A stretch of DNA of 64,000 nucleotides from Thermoanaerobaculia bacterium (GCA_028066595.1 JALCBJ010000028.1:1-64000), one strand, 5' to 3'; counted from the stretch's first letter, positions 9,495 to 18,882 are shown. Notes: generated by a model from the letters alone, not told the origin. Made by a program: numbers and translations.

Positions 9495-9857
9495 ATGCCT
9501 AGCTCTACATCCCGGACTGACGTGTCCTTCCACCTGCCCCTACATCCGTCGGACTACCTGATTCTGCTGTCCCTGGTCCGGGAAGATCTTCATGGCTATG
9601 GCATCCTGAAGGCCATCTCGATGGACGGCGCGCGCGAGGCCTCGATCGACCCAGGCAATCTCTACCGGCGTCTCCACAAGATGCTGAACGCGGCCTGGGT
9701 GGAGCGAAACCAGACGAAGGACTCGAAGGACGACCGTCGGCGCAGCTATCGGCTGACCGAGCTGGGACGCCGTGTGGCTCATGCCGAGACCGCGCGGCTG
9801 CGCCGTTTGGTCGAGTCTCAGGCGGCGCGCTCGCTCTCCGCGGAGATGATGTCTTGA
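9495..9857 (+). CDS. PadR-family transcriptional regulator (acidobacterial type)
   Basis: A 120-aa winged-helix regulator. The core PLHPSDYLILLSLVREDLHGYGI is the standard PadR N-terminus; the wing region RRSYRLTELGRRV follows, and a short C-terminal helix replaces the longer dimerisation domain. I use ATG 9495 rather than an in-frame ATG at 9468, because the latter falls inside the operator and the former has GAGG upstream. The gene overlaps the following permease by three bases. In Acidobacteria such PadR genes are repeatedly paired with ADOP permeases, which supports a role as the local repressor. The inducer is unknown. Confidence 0.85.
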   Translation: MPSSTSRTDVSFHLPLHPSDYLILLSLVREDLHGYGILKAISMDGAREASIDPGNLYRRLHKMLNAAWVERNQTKDSKDDRRRSYRLTELGRRVAHAETARLRRLVESQAARSLSAEMMS

Positions 9858-12550
9858 AATTCCTCGAATCTGTGTATCGCCTTGCACTTTGGCTGTACCC
9901 GCGGAGCTTCCGAGCTCAGTTCGCCGACGAGCTCGTCGAGCTCCATCGTTCGCGGCTGCGAGATACGCAGCGCAGCCGAGGAGTGGTCTGGCTCGAGGCT
10001 TTTGCGTCCGCTCTCCGACATGGTCCTGCGGAGCGCTGGTCGGCGCTTCGGGGACACGATCTCCCCGAACCCCGACCGCCCGAGACACCTCCTCGCGGCA
10101 ACCGCTCCTTCCAGCTGGTGCCACTGGTGTTTTCCATTCTTCAAGACGTTCGGATCGCCTGGAGGGCGCTGCTTCGCCGGCCCCTGGTCGGCGCAGTCAT
10201 GATCGTCACGCTCGCTGTAGGCCTAGGAGCCAATGCGTTTCTTTTCGGAGTGGTCGACGCGGTCTTGCTCAGGCCTCTTCCGTACGAAGAACCGGATCGG
10301 CTGGTCCTCATCGACAATCGATACGACGAGAACATCACCTCGTCCTCACCCCCGGACTTCGTGGACCGTCGAGATCTTGCAGAGTCTCTGGGCGAGGTTG
10401 CCGCTTTCCACCGGACCGAGATGGCGATGCTCCCGATTGTCGAATCCGGTGCGCAGGCGCGACAGGTTCAGGCCGCCTTCGTGACGGGCCAATTCTTCGA
10501 GCTCCTCGGCGTCTCGCCCCGCCTGGGACACATCGACTTCCCATCAGCCGAGGGTCAGCCATCGAGTCAGATCGTCATTTCGTACGGCACCTGGCGAACC
10601 GTCTACGGAGGAGATTCTGCCGTCGTCGGTCACGACGTCCTGCTCGACGGCGTCAGCCACACGATCAGTGCCGTGCTCCCGCCCGGTGTCGACCTGCCGA
10701 GACACACTGACATCTGGCTGCCTCTGACCTTCACCCCGGAACAGCTCGCCGACAGCTACCGACCCAACGAGTTCCTCACCACGCTCGGTCGGCTGGCGGA
10801 CGATTTCACGGTAGAGCATGCTGCCGCGGAGATGGACGCGCTGGCCCAGCGTACCCTGGAGTTGCAGCCGAGCCGCGCTGACTTTCTACGCCAACACGGT
10901 TTTGGCGCCCACGTCGAAGCCCTGGGAGATTCGTTGGTCGGCGACGTGCGTCCGGCCCTGTTTCTCTTCTCTTTCGCCGTCGGCGCGATCCTGCTTCTGG
11001 CCTGCGCCAACGTGGCGCACCTCCTGCTGGCACAGGCAACGGCCCGAAGCCATGAGATGTCGGTCCGCCGTGCTCTAGGCGCTGGCAAGCTCCGTCTGGT
11101 CCGGCAGGTCTTGACCGAGAGTCTTCTGCTGTCGTTCCTAGGCGCCGGTCTAGGCATCGGCCTGGCGGCATTCGGATTGCGGTTCCTGGAGGTCCTGGTT
11201 CCAAGAGACGTTCCGCGAATCGAACAAGCCACCCTAGATCCTTCCCTGATCGCCTTCGCGTTGGCTCTCTCCATGGTCTCGGCTGTGGTGTTCGGAATTC
11301 CGGCGGCGGTCAGGAATACCGGTGCCCAGGGCCTCAGAGCCGGGCGTACTACCGCCGGAACCAAGAATGCGCGCACTGTGCGGCGCGCGCTCGTCGTCGT
11401 AGAAGTCGCCCTGGCACTACTGCTGGTCGCCAGCGCGAGCCTGCTACTCCGCAGCTTCCAAGCTCTGACGACTCTCGACGTCGGTTTCGAGACGGGTGGA
11501 CGTACGGCCTTTCGGATCAATCTCCCGAGCGAGAGCTCAGCGGAACAGATTCTGAGTTTCCACGCGGCTCTCCAGGAGAGGTTCGAGGCCATACCAGGCA
11601 TTCATGGCGCCGCGACCGCCGATCATCTGCCGCTCTCGGGTCGTCGGTGGACCGCCACCTTCCGGCCGGAGGGCAGCCCGACGGATGTCGTGCCCAGCGC
11701 CGACATCAAGATCGTCGGTACCAGGTTCTTCGAGGTGCTGGGAGTTCCTCTACTCGCCGGCCGACACTTCGATACCAACGACGTCCGCGACGGCACGAGG
11801 GTCGTCATCGTCGACGAGTGGACTGCCCGGCGCCACTTCGTGGGCACCGACGGGCAGCTGGCCGAAGCCCTGGGTCGCCGGATCAACGTCGGCGATCTCG
11901 AAGATCCCAGATTCCGCGAGATCGTCGGCATCGTCGGACATGTACGCACCCGGGCCTTCGACGAGGAGGGATTGCCTCAGCTCTACTTCTCCGCGACCCA
12001 GGTACCGCTTCAGACATTCGATGTCGTCCTGAGCTCGGCCGGCGATCCGTCCCGACTGGCGCCGCAGCTCAGATCGATGCTCCAGGAGTTGAACCCGAAC
12101 CTGCCGCTCCACGCGGTGGTCGGTCTGGACGAGTTGGTGGGTCGATCGGTGGCTCTCGAACGCTTTCAAACGCGCGTTCTCGGGGCACTGGCGAGCCTGG
12201 CCCTCTTTCTCGCCAGCGTCGGGCTGTACGGTGTACTAGCCTTCGCCGTCAGTCGCCGTGGCCGGGAATTCGGACTGCGGATCGCGCTCGGAGCGTCGGC
12301 TCGGCAGATCGCATCGTCCGTGATTCGTGAGGCGCTGGTGCTGACTCTGCTCGGTCTGTCACTCGGCGCAGGGCTGGCGCTGGTCGCCGTCCGATGGCTG
12401 CACCAGCTGACCTGGAAAGTCACGACGGCGGACCCCGCGTCCTGGTTGGTCGCCGCGATGGTCCTCTTGGCAGTCGCCGTACTCGCCGCATCGGCTCCGG
12501 CACTACGCGCCACACGTATCAGTCCCAGTCGCGCACTGCAGGCGGACTAG
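9854..12550 (+). CDS. ADOP-type duplicated FtsX/MacB-like permease
   Basis: An 898-aa membrane protein starting at TTG 9854, which overlaps the padR stop codon (TTGA). Residues 1-80 form the short cytoplasmic prefix seen in this family (LALWLYPRSFRAQFADEL). A membrane helix and a MacB-like periplasmic domain follow (about 110-370), then a three-helix FtsX domain (about 370-520), and the whole unit repeats: helix near 525, periplasmic domain (about 540-770), FtsX domain (about 780-898). The order helix-periplasmic-FtsX twice is the definition of the acidobacterial duplicated orphan permease. No ATPase gene is adjacent, as usual for these 'orphans'. MacB relatives act as mechanotransmission exporters; the cargo here is unknown. 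Confidence 0.85.
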   Translation: MKFLESVYRLALWLYPRSFRAQFADELVELHRSRLRDTQRSRGVVWLEAFASALRHGPAERWSALRGHDLPEPRPPETPPRGNRSFQLVPLVFSILQDVRIAWRALLRRPLVGAVMIVTLAVGLGANAFLFGVVDAVLLRPLPYEEPDRLVLIDNRYDENITSSSPPDFVDRRDLAESLGEVAAFHRTEMAMLPIVESGAQARQVQAAFVTGQFFELLGVSPRLGHIDFPSAEGQPSSQIVISYGTWRTVYGGDSAVVGHDVLLDGVSHTISAVLPPGVDLPRHTDIWLPLTFTPEQLADSYRPNEFLTTLGRLADDFTVEHAAAEMDALAQRTLELQPSRADFLRQHGFGAHVEALGDSLVGDVRPALFLFSFAVGAILLLACANVAHLLLAQATARSHEMSVRRALGAGKLRLVRQVLTESLLLSFLGAGLGIGLAAFGLRFLEVLVPRDVPRIEQATLDPSLIAFALALSMVSAVVFGIPAAVRNTGAQGLRAGRTTAGTKNARTVRRALVVVEVALALLLVASASLLLRSFQALTTLDVGFETGGRTAFRINLPSESSAEQILSFHAALQERFEAIPGIHGAATADHLPLSGRRWTATFRPEGSPTDVVPSADIKIVGTRFFEVLGVPLLAGRHFDTNDVRDGTRVVIVDEWTARRHFVGTDGQLAEALGRRINVGDLEDPRFREIVGIVGHVRTRAFDEEGLPQLYFSATQVPLQTFDVVLSSAGDPSRLAPQLRSMLQELNPNLPLHAVVGLDELVGRSVALERFQTRVLGALASLALFLASVGLYGVLAFAVSRRGREFGLRIALGASARQIASSVIREALVLTLLGLSLGAGLALVAVRWLHQLTWKVTTADPASWLVAAMVLLAVAVLAASAPALRATRISPSRALQAD

Positions 12551-12618
12551 GGTCCGAGCGGTGCAGCGATCAGATCTCGAACATCCGACCTCGGCGGCCA
12601 TTCGTGGTCCCTGGTACG

Positions 12619-12990
12619 TCAGCTCGGCTGAGTCACGGACACGCCCAGCCGCACCGCGCCCAGACCGACGAGCACGTTGAGCATCACATTCGCTACGGCG
12701 AGACCCGGAGAGCCTTCGCGCAACAGATCGAAGGTCTCGTAGCCGAACGTCGAGAACGTGGTCAGGGCCCCGAGCAGGCCTGCTCCGAGCGGTACCCTGG
12801 CCTGGTCTGGCAGCTCGCCCTGGTCGACCCGGGTCATCAACACGCCGATGAAGAAGCAACCGATGACGTTGACCACGAACGTACCGATGGGAAAGGGTCC
12901 AGCGACCAGACGGTGAGTCCAGAGCGAGATCTGGTATCGCAGGATCGCCCCGACGAAACCGCCCAGCCCAACCCAGAACAGCTCGATCAT
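12619..12990 (-). CDS. crcB: fluoride ion channel CrcB/FluC
   Basis: A 123-aa protein with four membrane helices and the family hallmarks GGFVGAILRY near the N-terminus, GTFVVNVIGCFFIG in helix 2 and the GLLGALTTFSTF break in helix 3. CrcB/FluC proteins are dual-topology dimeric channels that let toxic fluoride leave the cell. I start at ATG 12990 because residues upstream in frame are Arg/His-rich and lie inside the preceding gene. It begins 14 bases after the PLP enzyme stop, so it is probably the second gene of that transcript. I see no fluoride riboswitch in the 111 bases before the pair. Confidence 0.9.
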   Translation of the reverse strand: MIELFWVGLGGFVGAILRYQISLWTHRLVAGPFPIGTFVVNVIGCFFIGVLMTRVDQGELPDQARVPLGAGLLGALTTFSTFGYETFDLLREGSPGLAVANVMLNVLVGLGAVRLGVSVTQPS

Positions 12991-13004
12991 GCCACTGAGC
13001 GGGT

Positions 13005-13961
13005 CTAGTCCGTGGCGAACCCGTGCTCTTCCATCCACGGATCGCTGACGAACTTCGTCAGGTAGTTGCGGATGGAATCGGGCAGGATGACGCATACCTT
13101 GTTCGCCTCGGGATGACGTCGTATCGCCTCGAGGGTACCCACAAGAGCGGAGCCCGAGCTGCCTCCGACGAGCAGCCCTTCCTCGCGGATCAGGCGGCGC
13201 GCCATTAGGAAGCTCTCCTCGTCGTTGACGTAGATCCAGTCATCGACCAGATCACGATCGAGGACACCCGGGATGAAGTCATAGCCGATGCCTTCCACCT
13301 GGTATGTCTTGACCTCGTCGCGACCTCCTAGCACCGACCCCTCGGGATCGACACCCACCACCAAGATGTCGGGCTTTCTTTCCTTCAGGTATCTCGCGAC
13401 CCCCGTGATCGTACCGCCGGTTCCTGCGGTGATCACCACCATGTCGAGCTCGCTGCCGAATTCTTCCCAGATCTCCTTCCCGGTGCCGTGGTAGTGAGCA
13501 TCGGGATTGTCCGGATTGTCGTACTGATTCGGGATCTTGGCGCGGTCTAGCTCGCCCTCGAGCCGCTGCGCGACACCGAAGAGGCTGTCCGGATCGTCGT
13601 GACCCGCTTCGGTGGGTGTACGGATGATCTCCGCCCCCAAGGCCTCCATGACGACCTGCTTCTCCTGGCTCATCTTCTCCGGCATCGTGATGATCAAGCG
13701 ATACCCTTTGACCGCGCTGGTCATCGCCAAGCCCGTGCCGGTGTTTCCCGAGGTCGGCTCGATCAGTATGGTACCCGGACCGATGGTGCCGTCCTGCTCT
13801 AGTCCGTCCACCATGCGGACAGCGATGCGATCCTTTACCGAGCCTCCGGGATTCAGGAACTCACACTTGGCGTAGATCTCTTGAGGCAGGTCTGCGCCGA
13901 TGCGTTGGATACGGACGACGGGCGTGTTGCCGACGTACTGCAGAATGTTGTCGTAGATCAT
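13005..13961 (-). CDS. cystathionine beta-synthase / cysteine synthase family PLP enzyme
   Basis: A 318-aa fold-type II PLP enzyme. The PLP lysine is K43 in GGSVKDR; PTSGNTG (69-75) and GTGGTITG bind the substrate and phosphate. Stretches such as YQVEGIGYDFIP, NDEE, LLVGGSSGSA and KFVSDPWMEEHGF match the catalytic core of cystathionine beta-synthase more closely than CysK. The haem-binding N-terminus and the C-terminal CBS (Bateman) pair of the eukaryotic enzyme are absent. Likely reaction: serine (or O-acetylserine) plus homocysteine or sulfide to cystathionine or cysteine. The specificity call is inference. A GAGG lies upstream of ATG 13961. Confidence 0.85.
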   Translation of the reverse strand: MIYDNILQYVGNTPVVRIQRIGADLPQEIYAKCEFLNPGGSVKDRIAVRMVDGLEQDGTIGPGTILIEPTSGNTGTGLAMTSAVKGYRLIITMPEKMSQEKQVVMEALGAEIIRTPTEAGHDDPDSLFGVAQRLEGELDRAKIPNQYDNPDNPDAHYHGTGKEIWEEFGSELDMVVITAGTGGTITGVARYLKERKPDILVVGVDPEGSVLGGRDEVKTYQVEGIGYDFIPGVLDRDLVDDWIYVNDEESFLMARRLIREEGLLVGGSSGSALVGTLEAIRRHPEANKVCVILPDSIRNYLTKFVSDPWMEEHGFATD

Positions 13962-14007
13962 GAGGGCCTCGCTACGAACCGCCGGAGCGGCTCCACGCAG
14001 GATGGGA

Positions 14008-14042
14008 TGTCAAACCGAGGTGAGGTGTCAACCGAGGTGAGG
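14008..14042. repeat. two-copy tandem repeat upstream of the PLP enzyme
   Basis: TGTCAAACCGAGGTGAGG (14008-14025) is followed directly by TGTCAACCGAGGTGAGG (14026-14042), identical except for one A. On the minus strand, which faces the PLP enzyme gene, each copy supplies a TTGACA that would serve as a -35 element. The sites lie about 50-70 bases before that gene's start. No convincing -10 follows either one. Confidence 0.6.
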
Positions 14043-14072
14043 CGGAAGGAGGTGGCCGAACGGCAGCCCCTC

Positions 14073-16913
14073 TCAGGCGCCACGTCGCCGCGAGACCGTC
14101 GCCATCGTGCGCTTGGCATTCGAGCGCACCACCGGGCTGGCCGACGGATTGGTCGCGATCTTGTCGAGCGCTTGCCGGCCCTGGCGGGTGCGGGCCAAGC
14201 CGGGGATATAGCGCGCGGCGAACTCCTGGGTACATTTGGGGTGATTGAGGGCCGAGATCAGCGCCTGCTGGCGAGTGAACAACTCGTGGCGCCGCAGGAT
14301 GGCATGCAGCACCGTCGTATTGATCTCGCGCAGGCGCAAGACTCGCTCGACGTGCATGAGACCGATATGACGCAGCGTCTCGCACGCGATGCGCTGGTCG
14401 GGATGAGTGACGAACCAGTAGATGTAGCGTGCCTCTCCAGCCAGGCGGCGCTGGATCGGCAGAGGTAGGCTCTTGATTCCCGCAGGCGGCTTCGACGGCC
14501 CTTTGTCGCCCGCCTCTTGGCGCGCCGCCTCCAAAGTACGGCGTAGCCGCTCGAAATACTCCACTTTGAGGCCGCGTGCCTGGGCGTTGTTGAGAAACTT
14601 GCGCAGGATGTCGTCGAAGCGCTCGAAGTAGCCTGTCTCCACCAGGAAGCCGAACCCCAGGAGCATCATGATCAATTTCGTGATCTGCTCGAGCTCTTCC
14701 TTGGTGCGGAAATTCTCCACCACCTGCTCGATGCGCGAGCGGGTGCAGTCAAAGAAGATCTTCTTGGCGTCCTCACCTTCTTTTTTGTCCATGCGCTCAC
14801 CGAGAGCGTAGATGGTTTGCACCGAGGCGTTGGGATGCGAAACCACCATCCACATCGAGTGGGCGTTGAGCTGCATGGCTGCGAAGGTCCGGACCTCCTC
14901 CGACTCGTGGCCGATGACCGCACATCGCCACACGACCTGAAGATCCGGCTTGGTAACACGCAGACCTTCCCGTTCGAACCGCTTCGCTACGATGGCCTCC
15001 TCCGGCTTGGCAGGTGAGGCCAACAGACTCTGAACGATCCGGAACCTAGGATCCTTGACCCGGGTATGGGTCAGTGACTCGAAAATCGACAGGTCGGAAG
15101 CCCGCTTGTGGCCCCGGATCGAGTACAGGTCGTCGAGCAACGCCAGGTCGGCGGTCTCCCACATCTTGTCCAGTAGGGCCGTGTGGCGTTCTTCGCCGTC
15201 GTGGGTCCGTACGTAATCCATGAACGCCGGCTTGTGATGCAGCAACAGCTCGGTGAGCGCCGTCTCGTTGTCGAGATCGTCGGCACCGATCAGCTTGTCG
15301 ATCGACCGCAGCAGCTCCTCGTCGGCCTCTGACTTCTTCAGTGCGGGCTCGGCTCCCGACGCGGCAAGGCTGCGGCATCGCTGCTCGAGCTTCTCGAGGA
15401 TGACCACCGGTCGCGATCTACGCCGAGCGGCTGCCTGTACCATCGCCTCGATGCGGCGGGCCACCGAGCGGTTCAGCGACGAGTCCGATACCTTCTCGCG
15501 CAGCTCGGTCCAGATCAAGCTCTCCTCGTCCCGCAGCTGCACCGACGCTTCGGCCAGCTGGCCCAGGAATTCCGACGGCCAGTCGTAGTTGATCGAGGCG
15601 AAGGAGGCGCAGAACTTGTTGAGCTGAGAATAGGCCTCGTCGACCGCCGTCGCGAGAGCGTCGATGACCTCGGCGTCGAATCCTTCTCGTTCCAGAAAGC
15701 TGCGTACCAGAGACGACTGTTCTCGTACCTGACTGACGAAATCACCGACGTCGACCTGGCGCTTCTCCCGGCGGCTGGACGGTAGCTGGCAGGAATAGAC
15801 CGGCTCTCGTTCCCACCGGCCCTTGAACTTGAAGTGGGGCTTTAGCCGGTCGTCGATTCGTTCCAGCATACGGCGGGTGAGTGTCAGCTCCCCGGCGTGG
15901 GTGTAGTCCTTCTGCAGACCGACGACGAACTGAATGTCGGCCGACGAGATGTCGTCGATCGGTAGCTGGAACACGATCACCGCATCGTGTGCCGAGGCTC
16001 GCAGGTCGATCGGCGTACCCAACGGGTTCTGCTCCGGATCGAGATTGAAGACCGGAAGGTTGTGCAGGATCTTCAGGCTGCTCATGATGGCGTGGTCGTA
16101 GTTCCGCTTCGCCCAGAACATCACCAAGCCGCCTGGAAGGCCCCATGTGAAGATCTCGCCACCATAGGTGGACGCGGTCTGCTTCACCTGATCGAGAAGG
16201 GCCTTCGACAGTATCGCCAGCTTGCCCTCGTCTTCCTGCTCGAGTCGTTCCCAGTCCTGGATCGCCAGGCTGAGAAACGTGACCTCGTAGGCCTTGCCCG
16301 GCTTCATCTTCTGTTCGAATTGGGTCTCGCCGCGCAGATCCGCTTTCGGAGCTACTTGATGGGCCACTTCGCCGAGCTTCGCCGCCTCGGCTCCTTGTAG
16401 AGCCAACTCGCTCAGCTCGTCGCGCAATCGGTTCTCGAGGTCCTCGGCTGCGGAATACTCCTGGTATACGAAGGGGTTTTTCTCCGGATCGGAGAATCGC
16501 TGGTAGAAGAGACCGACCCGGTCGAACTGTCGGCTGTCGATCTGCGCCAGGCTGGTGGGTACCTGCATACTGCGAAAGAAGAAACACCGCGGACGCCGCT
16601 GGGTCTTCCAATAGTTGTAGCCCAGCTCTAGATCTCGCTCGGTGCAGACCGTCCCACCGTCGGTGCGATCTTCCGACGTATCGAAGGCGAGCCAGGTCAG
16701 GCCGACGAATACATCCTGTTCGGTGATGTCGAGCTGCTGAAACGCGACGCTCTCGGGCATCTTGACCAGCGGCTCGGCAACCCTGTTCCAGTCGACGACC
16801 TCGATCTGCCGGTCCTCGTCGACGATCACTCGGTCGTTGATCTCGGCGACCACTTGCAGGACCGTCTGTCGTGCGTCGGCGAGATCACTCGGTGCAGCGA
16901 GAAAAAGGCGCAT
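14073..16913 (-). CDS. DUF4062 - degenerate class III cyclase domain - helical repeat protein
   Basis: A 946-aa protein if started at ATG 16913; the longer frame reaches into the divergent gene and its first 94 codons look non-coding. Residues 1-170 are DUF4062 (MRLFLAAPSDLADAR start, VDWNRV, ITEQDVFVGLTW). Residues about 208-395 follow the class III nucleotidyl cyclase fold: VTFLSLAIQDWERL, TYGGEIFTWGLPGGLVMFW, DHAIMSSLKILHNL, and a closing FKFKGRWEREPVYSCQ like the usual end of that domain. Both metal aspartates are missing (SLAI where FADI is expected, GLPGG where GDG is expected), so catalysis is unlikely. Residues about 420-946 are all helical, with HEAT-like units. DUF4062 occurs in NLR/STAND-type signalling proteins; function here is unknown. 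Confidence 0.78.
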   Translation of the reverse strand: MRLFLAAPSDLADARQTVLQVVAEINDRVIVDEDRQIEVVDWNRVAEPLVKMPESVAFQQLDITEQDVFVGLTWLAFDTSEDRTDGGTVCTERDLELGYNYWKTQRRPRCFFFRSMQVPTSLAQIDSRQFDRVGLFYQRFSDPEKNPFVYQEYSAAEDLENRLRDELSELALQGAEAAKLGEVAHQVAPKADLRGETQFEQKMKPGKAYEVTFLSLAIQDWERLEQEDEGKLAILSKALLDQVKQTASTYGGEIFTWGLPGGLVMFWAKRNYDHAIMSSLKILHNLPVFNLDPEQNPLGTPIDLRASAHDAVIVFQLPIDDISSADIQFVVGLQKDYTHAGELTLTRRMLERIDDRLKPHFKFKGRWEREPVYSCQLPSSRREKRQVDVGDFVSQVREQSSLVRSFLEREGFDAEVIDALATAVDEAYSQLNKFCASFASINYDWPSEFLGQLAEASVQLRDEESLIWTELREKVSDSSLNRSVARRIEAMVQAAARRRSRPVVILEKLEQRCRSLAASGAEPALKKSEADEELLRSIDKLIGADDLDNETALTELLLHHKPAFMDYVRTHDGEERHTALLDKMWETADLALLDDLYSIRGHKRASDLSIFESLTHTRVKDPRFRIVQSLLASPAKPEEAIVAKRFEREGLRVTKPDLQVVWRCAVIGHESEEVRTFAAMQLNAHSMWMVVSHPNASVQTIYALGERMDKKEGEDAKKIFFDCTRSRIEQVVENFRTKEELEQITKLIMMLLGFGFLVETGYFERFDDILRKFLNNAQARGLKVEYFERLRRTLEAARQEAGDKGPSKPPAGIKSLPLPIQRRLAGEARYIYWFVTHPDQRIACETLRHIGLMHVERVLRLREINTTVLHAILRRHELFTRQQALISALNHPKCTQEFAARYIPGLARTRQGRQALDKIATNPSASPVVRSNAKRTMATVSRRRGA

Positions 16914-17049
16914 ATAGGGTAAAAGAGTCTGGAATCGGGTGAAAACCGGACGCACGACACGCGGGCGCGGGCGAAAATGGTAGCACGCCGTCCTCCGAAG
17001 CCAGCAGTTTCGGGTACGGTCGGCCACCGGCGATATAGTCTCGTTTCCG

Positions 17050-18882
17050 ATGCCGATTCCGTTCTTGCAACGTGCCCGAAGGCCTTGGTCTCGCCGCGAC
17101 ACTCCTCGACTTCGAGGTCTCGCGATCCTGGCGAGCCTTTGCCTCTTGCCAGCACCCGCGCCGGGCTCCGAGCCCTGGCTCGAAGACGTCGCCAAGGACG
17201 TAGGCCTCGATTTTGTCCAATGGTCGGGAGCCGCAGGACGACTCGACTTCCTGGAAATGATGGGCGGTGGCTGCGCGCTGTTCGACGCCGACGGTGACGG
17301 AGATCTCGACGTCTACCTCGCACAGGGTGCCCTGCTGCGGCCGAGCGACGACGGTAAGACTCTGGTACCTCTTCCCAAGGGCGAGAAGGGCGGGCTGCCC
17401 ATGGATCGCTTCTACCGGAACGAATCGACGGACGGCACGCTACGTTTCGTCGACGCGACCGGGGCTTCCGGGCTGGTCGCAACAGGATACGGCCAGGGTG
17501 TGGCGACCGGCGATGTCGACGGCGACGGTCTCCTCGACGTCTTCGTGGCGAACTACGGTCCGGACCAGCTCTGGCGCTCCCGCGGCGATGGCACCTTCGA
17601 AGACCTGACCACCTCATCGGCAATAGCGGGCGATGACCGAGGCTGGAGCGCTGGCGGTACGTTCTTCGATGCCGAAGGCGATGGAGACCTCGACTTGTTC
17701 GTGATCTCTTACGTGGAGTGGACGTCTCGGGACGACCGTCGTTGCTACGACGCGTCCAGCCGGTTGAATTTCTGCGGACCCGAAGGGTATCAAGGCGCGG
17801 TCAACCGCTTCTACCGGAACCGTGGCAACGGCACGTTCGAAGATGCCACAACGGCTGCCGGCATGCTACTCGACGGGCTGCCTTCTCTGGGTGTCGTCGC
17901 CTTCGATGCCAACGAAGACCATCGTCTCGATCTGTACGTGGCCAACGACGGACAAGTCAATCGGCTGTGGCTTCAGCAGCCCAGCGGCACCTTCCGCGAC
18001 GAGGCGCTTCTGGCCGGTCTCGCGGTGAACGGTCGCGGGATGGCAGAGGCAGGAATGGGCTTGGCCGCGGGAGATGCAGACGACGACGGAGATCTGGATC
18101 TCTTCGTCTCCCACCTGGAAACCGAGACCAACACCCTCTACGCCGACCTCGGAGGAGGTCTGTTCGAAGACAGGACCTTGGCGTACGGTCTCTCTGCCGA
18201 CAGCCTGGCGTTCACGTCGTTCGGCACGGTCTTCGCCGACCTGGACCTCGATGGCCGTCTCGATCTGCCGGTGGTGAGCGGCGCCGTGCGGCTACCTGTC
18301 GAGCGCACACCGGATCTGGTGCCCGGACCCCGGTCTCTGGGGCAGGCCAATCAGCTCTTCGTCCATCTGGCTGACGGTCCGCGGGGCCCGCGCTTCGAAG
18401 ACCGATCCGAGCTCGGCGGGAAGGATTTCCTGCGGTTGGAAACGAGCCGAGGTCTGGCGTTGGGCGACATCGACGGCGACGGAGACGAAGATCTACTGGT
18501 CACCCAGATCGATGCTCCCGTTCGTCTCTTCAGAAACCGAATCGGAGATGGCAAGCCGTGGCTCGGAGTACGGGTCCTGGAACCCGCTGGTCGGCCCGAT
18601 GCCCTCCGAGATGCCCTCGGTGCCGTGGTAAGCCTCCAGCGCGAGGGCGGTGCACCCCGAGTACGCAGAGCTGCCACCGACGGCAGCTTCGCCTGTGCCT
18701 CCGATCCGCGGATCCGATTCGCCCTCGAAGGCTTCGGCGAAGTGACCGGTGTCTCCGTACGTTGGACCGATGGCCGCGAGGAGACCTTCGCGGCTCCCCA
18801 ACCCGGAGGCTACACCTCCCTCGTACGGGGCCGGGGTCTGGATGAGCCGCGCCCCGCAGGATCCGTTTCCCCACAGCAATGA
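17050..18882 (+). CDS. exported FG-GAP/VCBS-repeat protein with ASPIC/UnbV C-terminus
   Basis: A 610-aa protein with an N-terminal signal (about 1-39; GLAILASLCLLPAPAPGS after a basic start). Calcium-binding repeats fill most of the chain: DADGDGDLDV, DVDGDGLLDV, DAEGDGDLDL, DADDDGDLDL and DIDGDGDEDL. The C-terminal segment (about 515-595) with VTGVSVRWTDGREETF is the ASPIC/UnbV domain of CRTAC1-like proteins. Extracellular or outer-surface adhesion or binding is the usual proposal; the ligand is unknown. It is divergent from the DUF4062 gene (136 bases apart) and heads a run with the TPR gene 57 bases on. Confidence 0.87.
   Translation: MPIPFLQRARRPWSRRDTPRLRGLAILASLCLLPAPAPGSEPWLEDVAKDVGLDFVQWSGAAGRLDFLEMMGGGCALFDADGDGDLDVYLAQGALLRPSDDGKTLVPLPKGEKGGLPMDRFYRNESTDGTLRFVDATGASGLVATGYGQGVATGDVDGDGLLDVFVANYGPDQLWRSRGDGTFEDLTTSSAIAGDDRGWSAGGTFFDAEGDGDLDLFVISYVEWTSRDDRRCYDASSRLNFCGPEGYQGAVNRFYRNRGNGTFEDATTAAGMLLDGLPSLGVVAFDANEDHRLDLYVANDGQVNRLWLQQPSGTFRDEALLAGLAVNGRGMAEAGMGLAAGDADDDGDLDLFVSHLETETNTLYADLGGGLFEDRTLAYGLSADSLAFTSFGTVFADLDLDGRLDLPVVSGAVRLPVERTPDLVPGPRSLGQANQLFVHLADGPRGPRFEDRSELGGKDFLRLETSRGLALGDIDGDGDEDLLVTQIDAPVRLFRNRIGDGKPWLGVRVLEPAGRPDALRDALGAVVSLQREGGAPRVRRAATDGSFACASDPRIRFALEGFGEVTGVSVRWTDGREETFAAPQPGGYTSLVRGRGLDEPRPAGSVSPQQ

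Noticed and set aside
14008-14042. CRISPR-like repeat array
   Set aside because: Only two adjacent copies without spacers and no cas genes; it is a simple tandem duplication.
12991-14072. Fluoride riboswitch controlling crcB
   Set aside because: The crcB gene is only 14 bases from the upstream stop, and the leader before the PLP enzyme shows no recognisable fluoride-aptamer pattern.
16913-17195. N-terminal extension of the DUF4062 protein
   Set aside because: The extra 94 codons cross the divergent promoter region and the start of the FG-GAP gene and look non-coding; DUF4062 begins at the ATG 16913.
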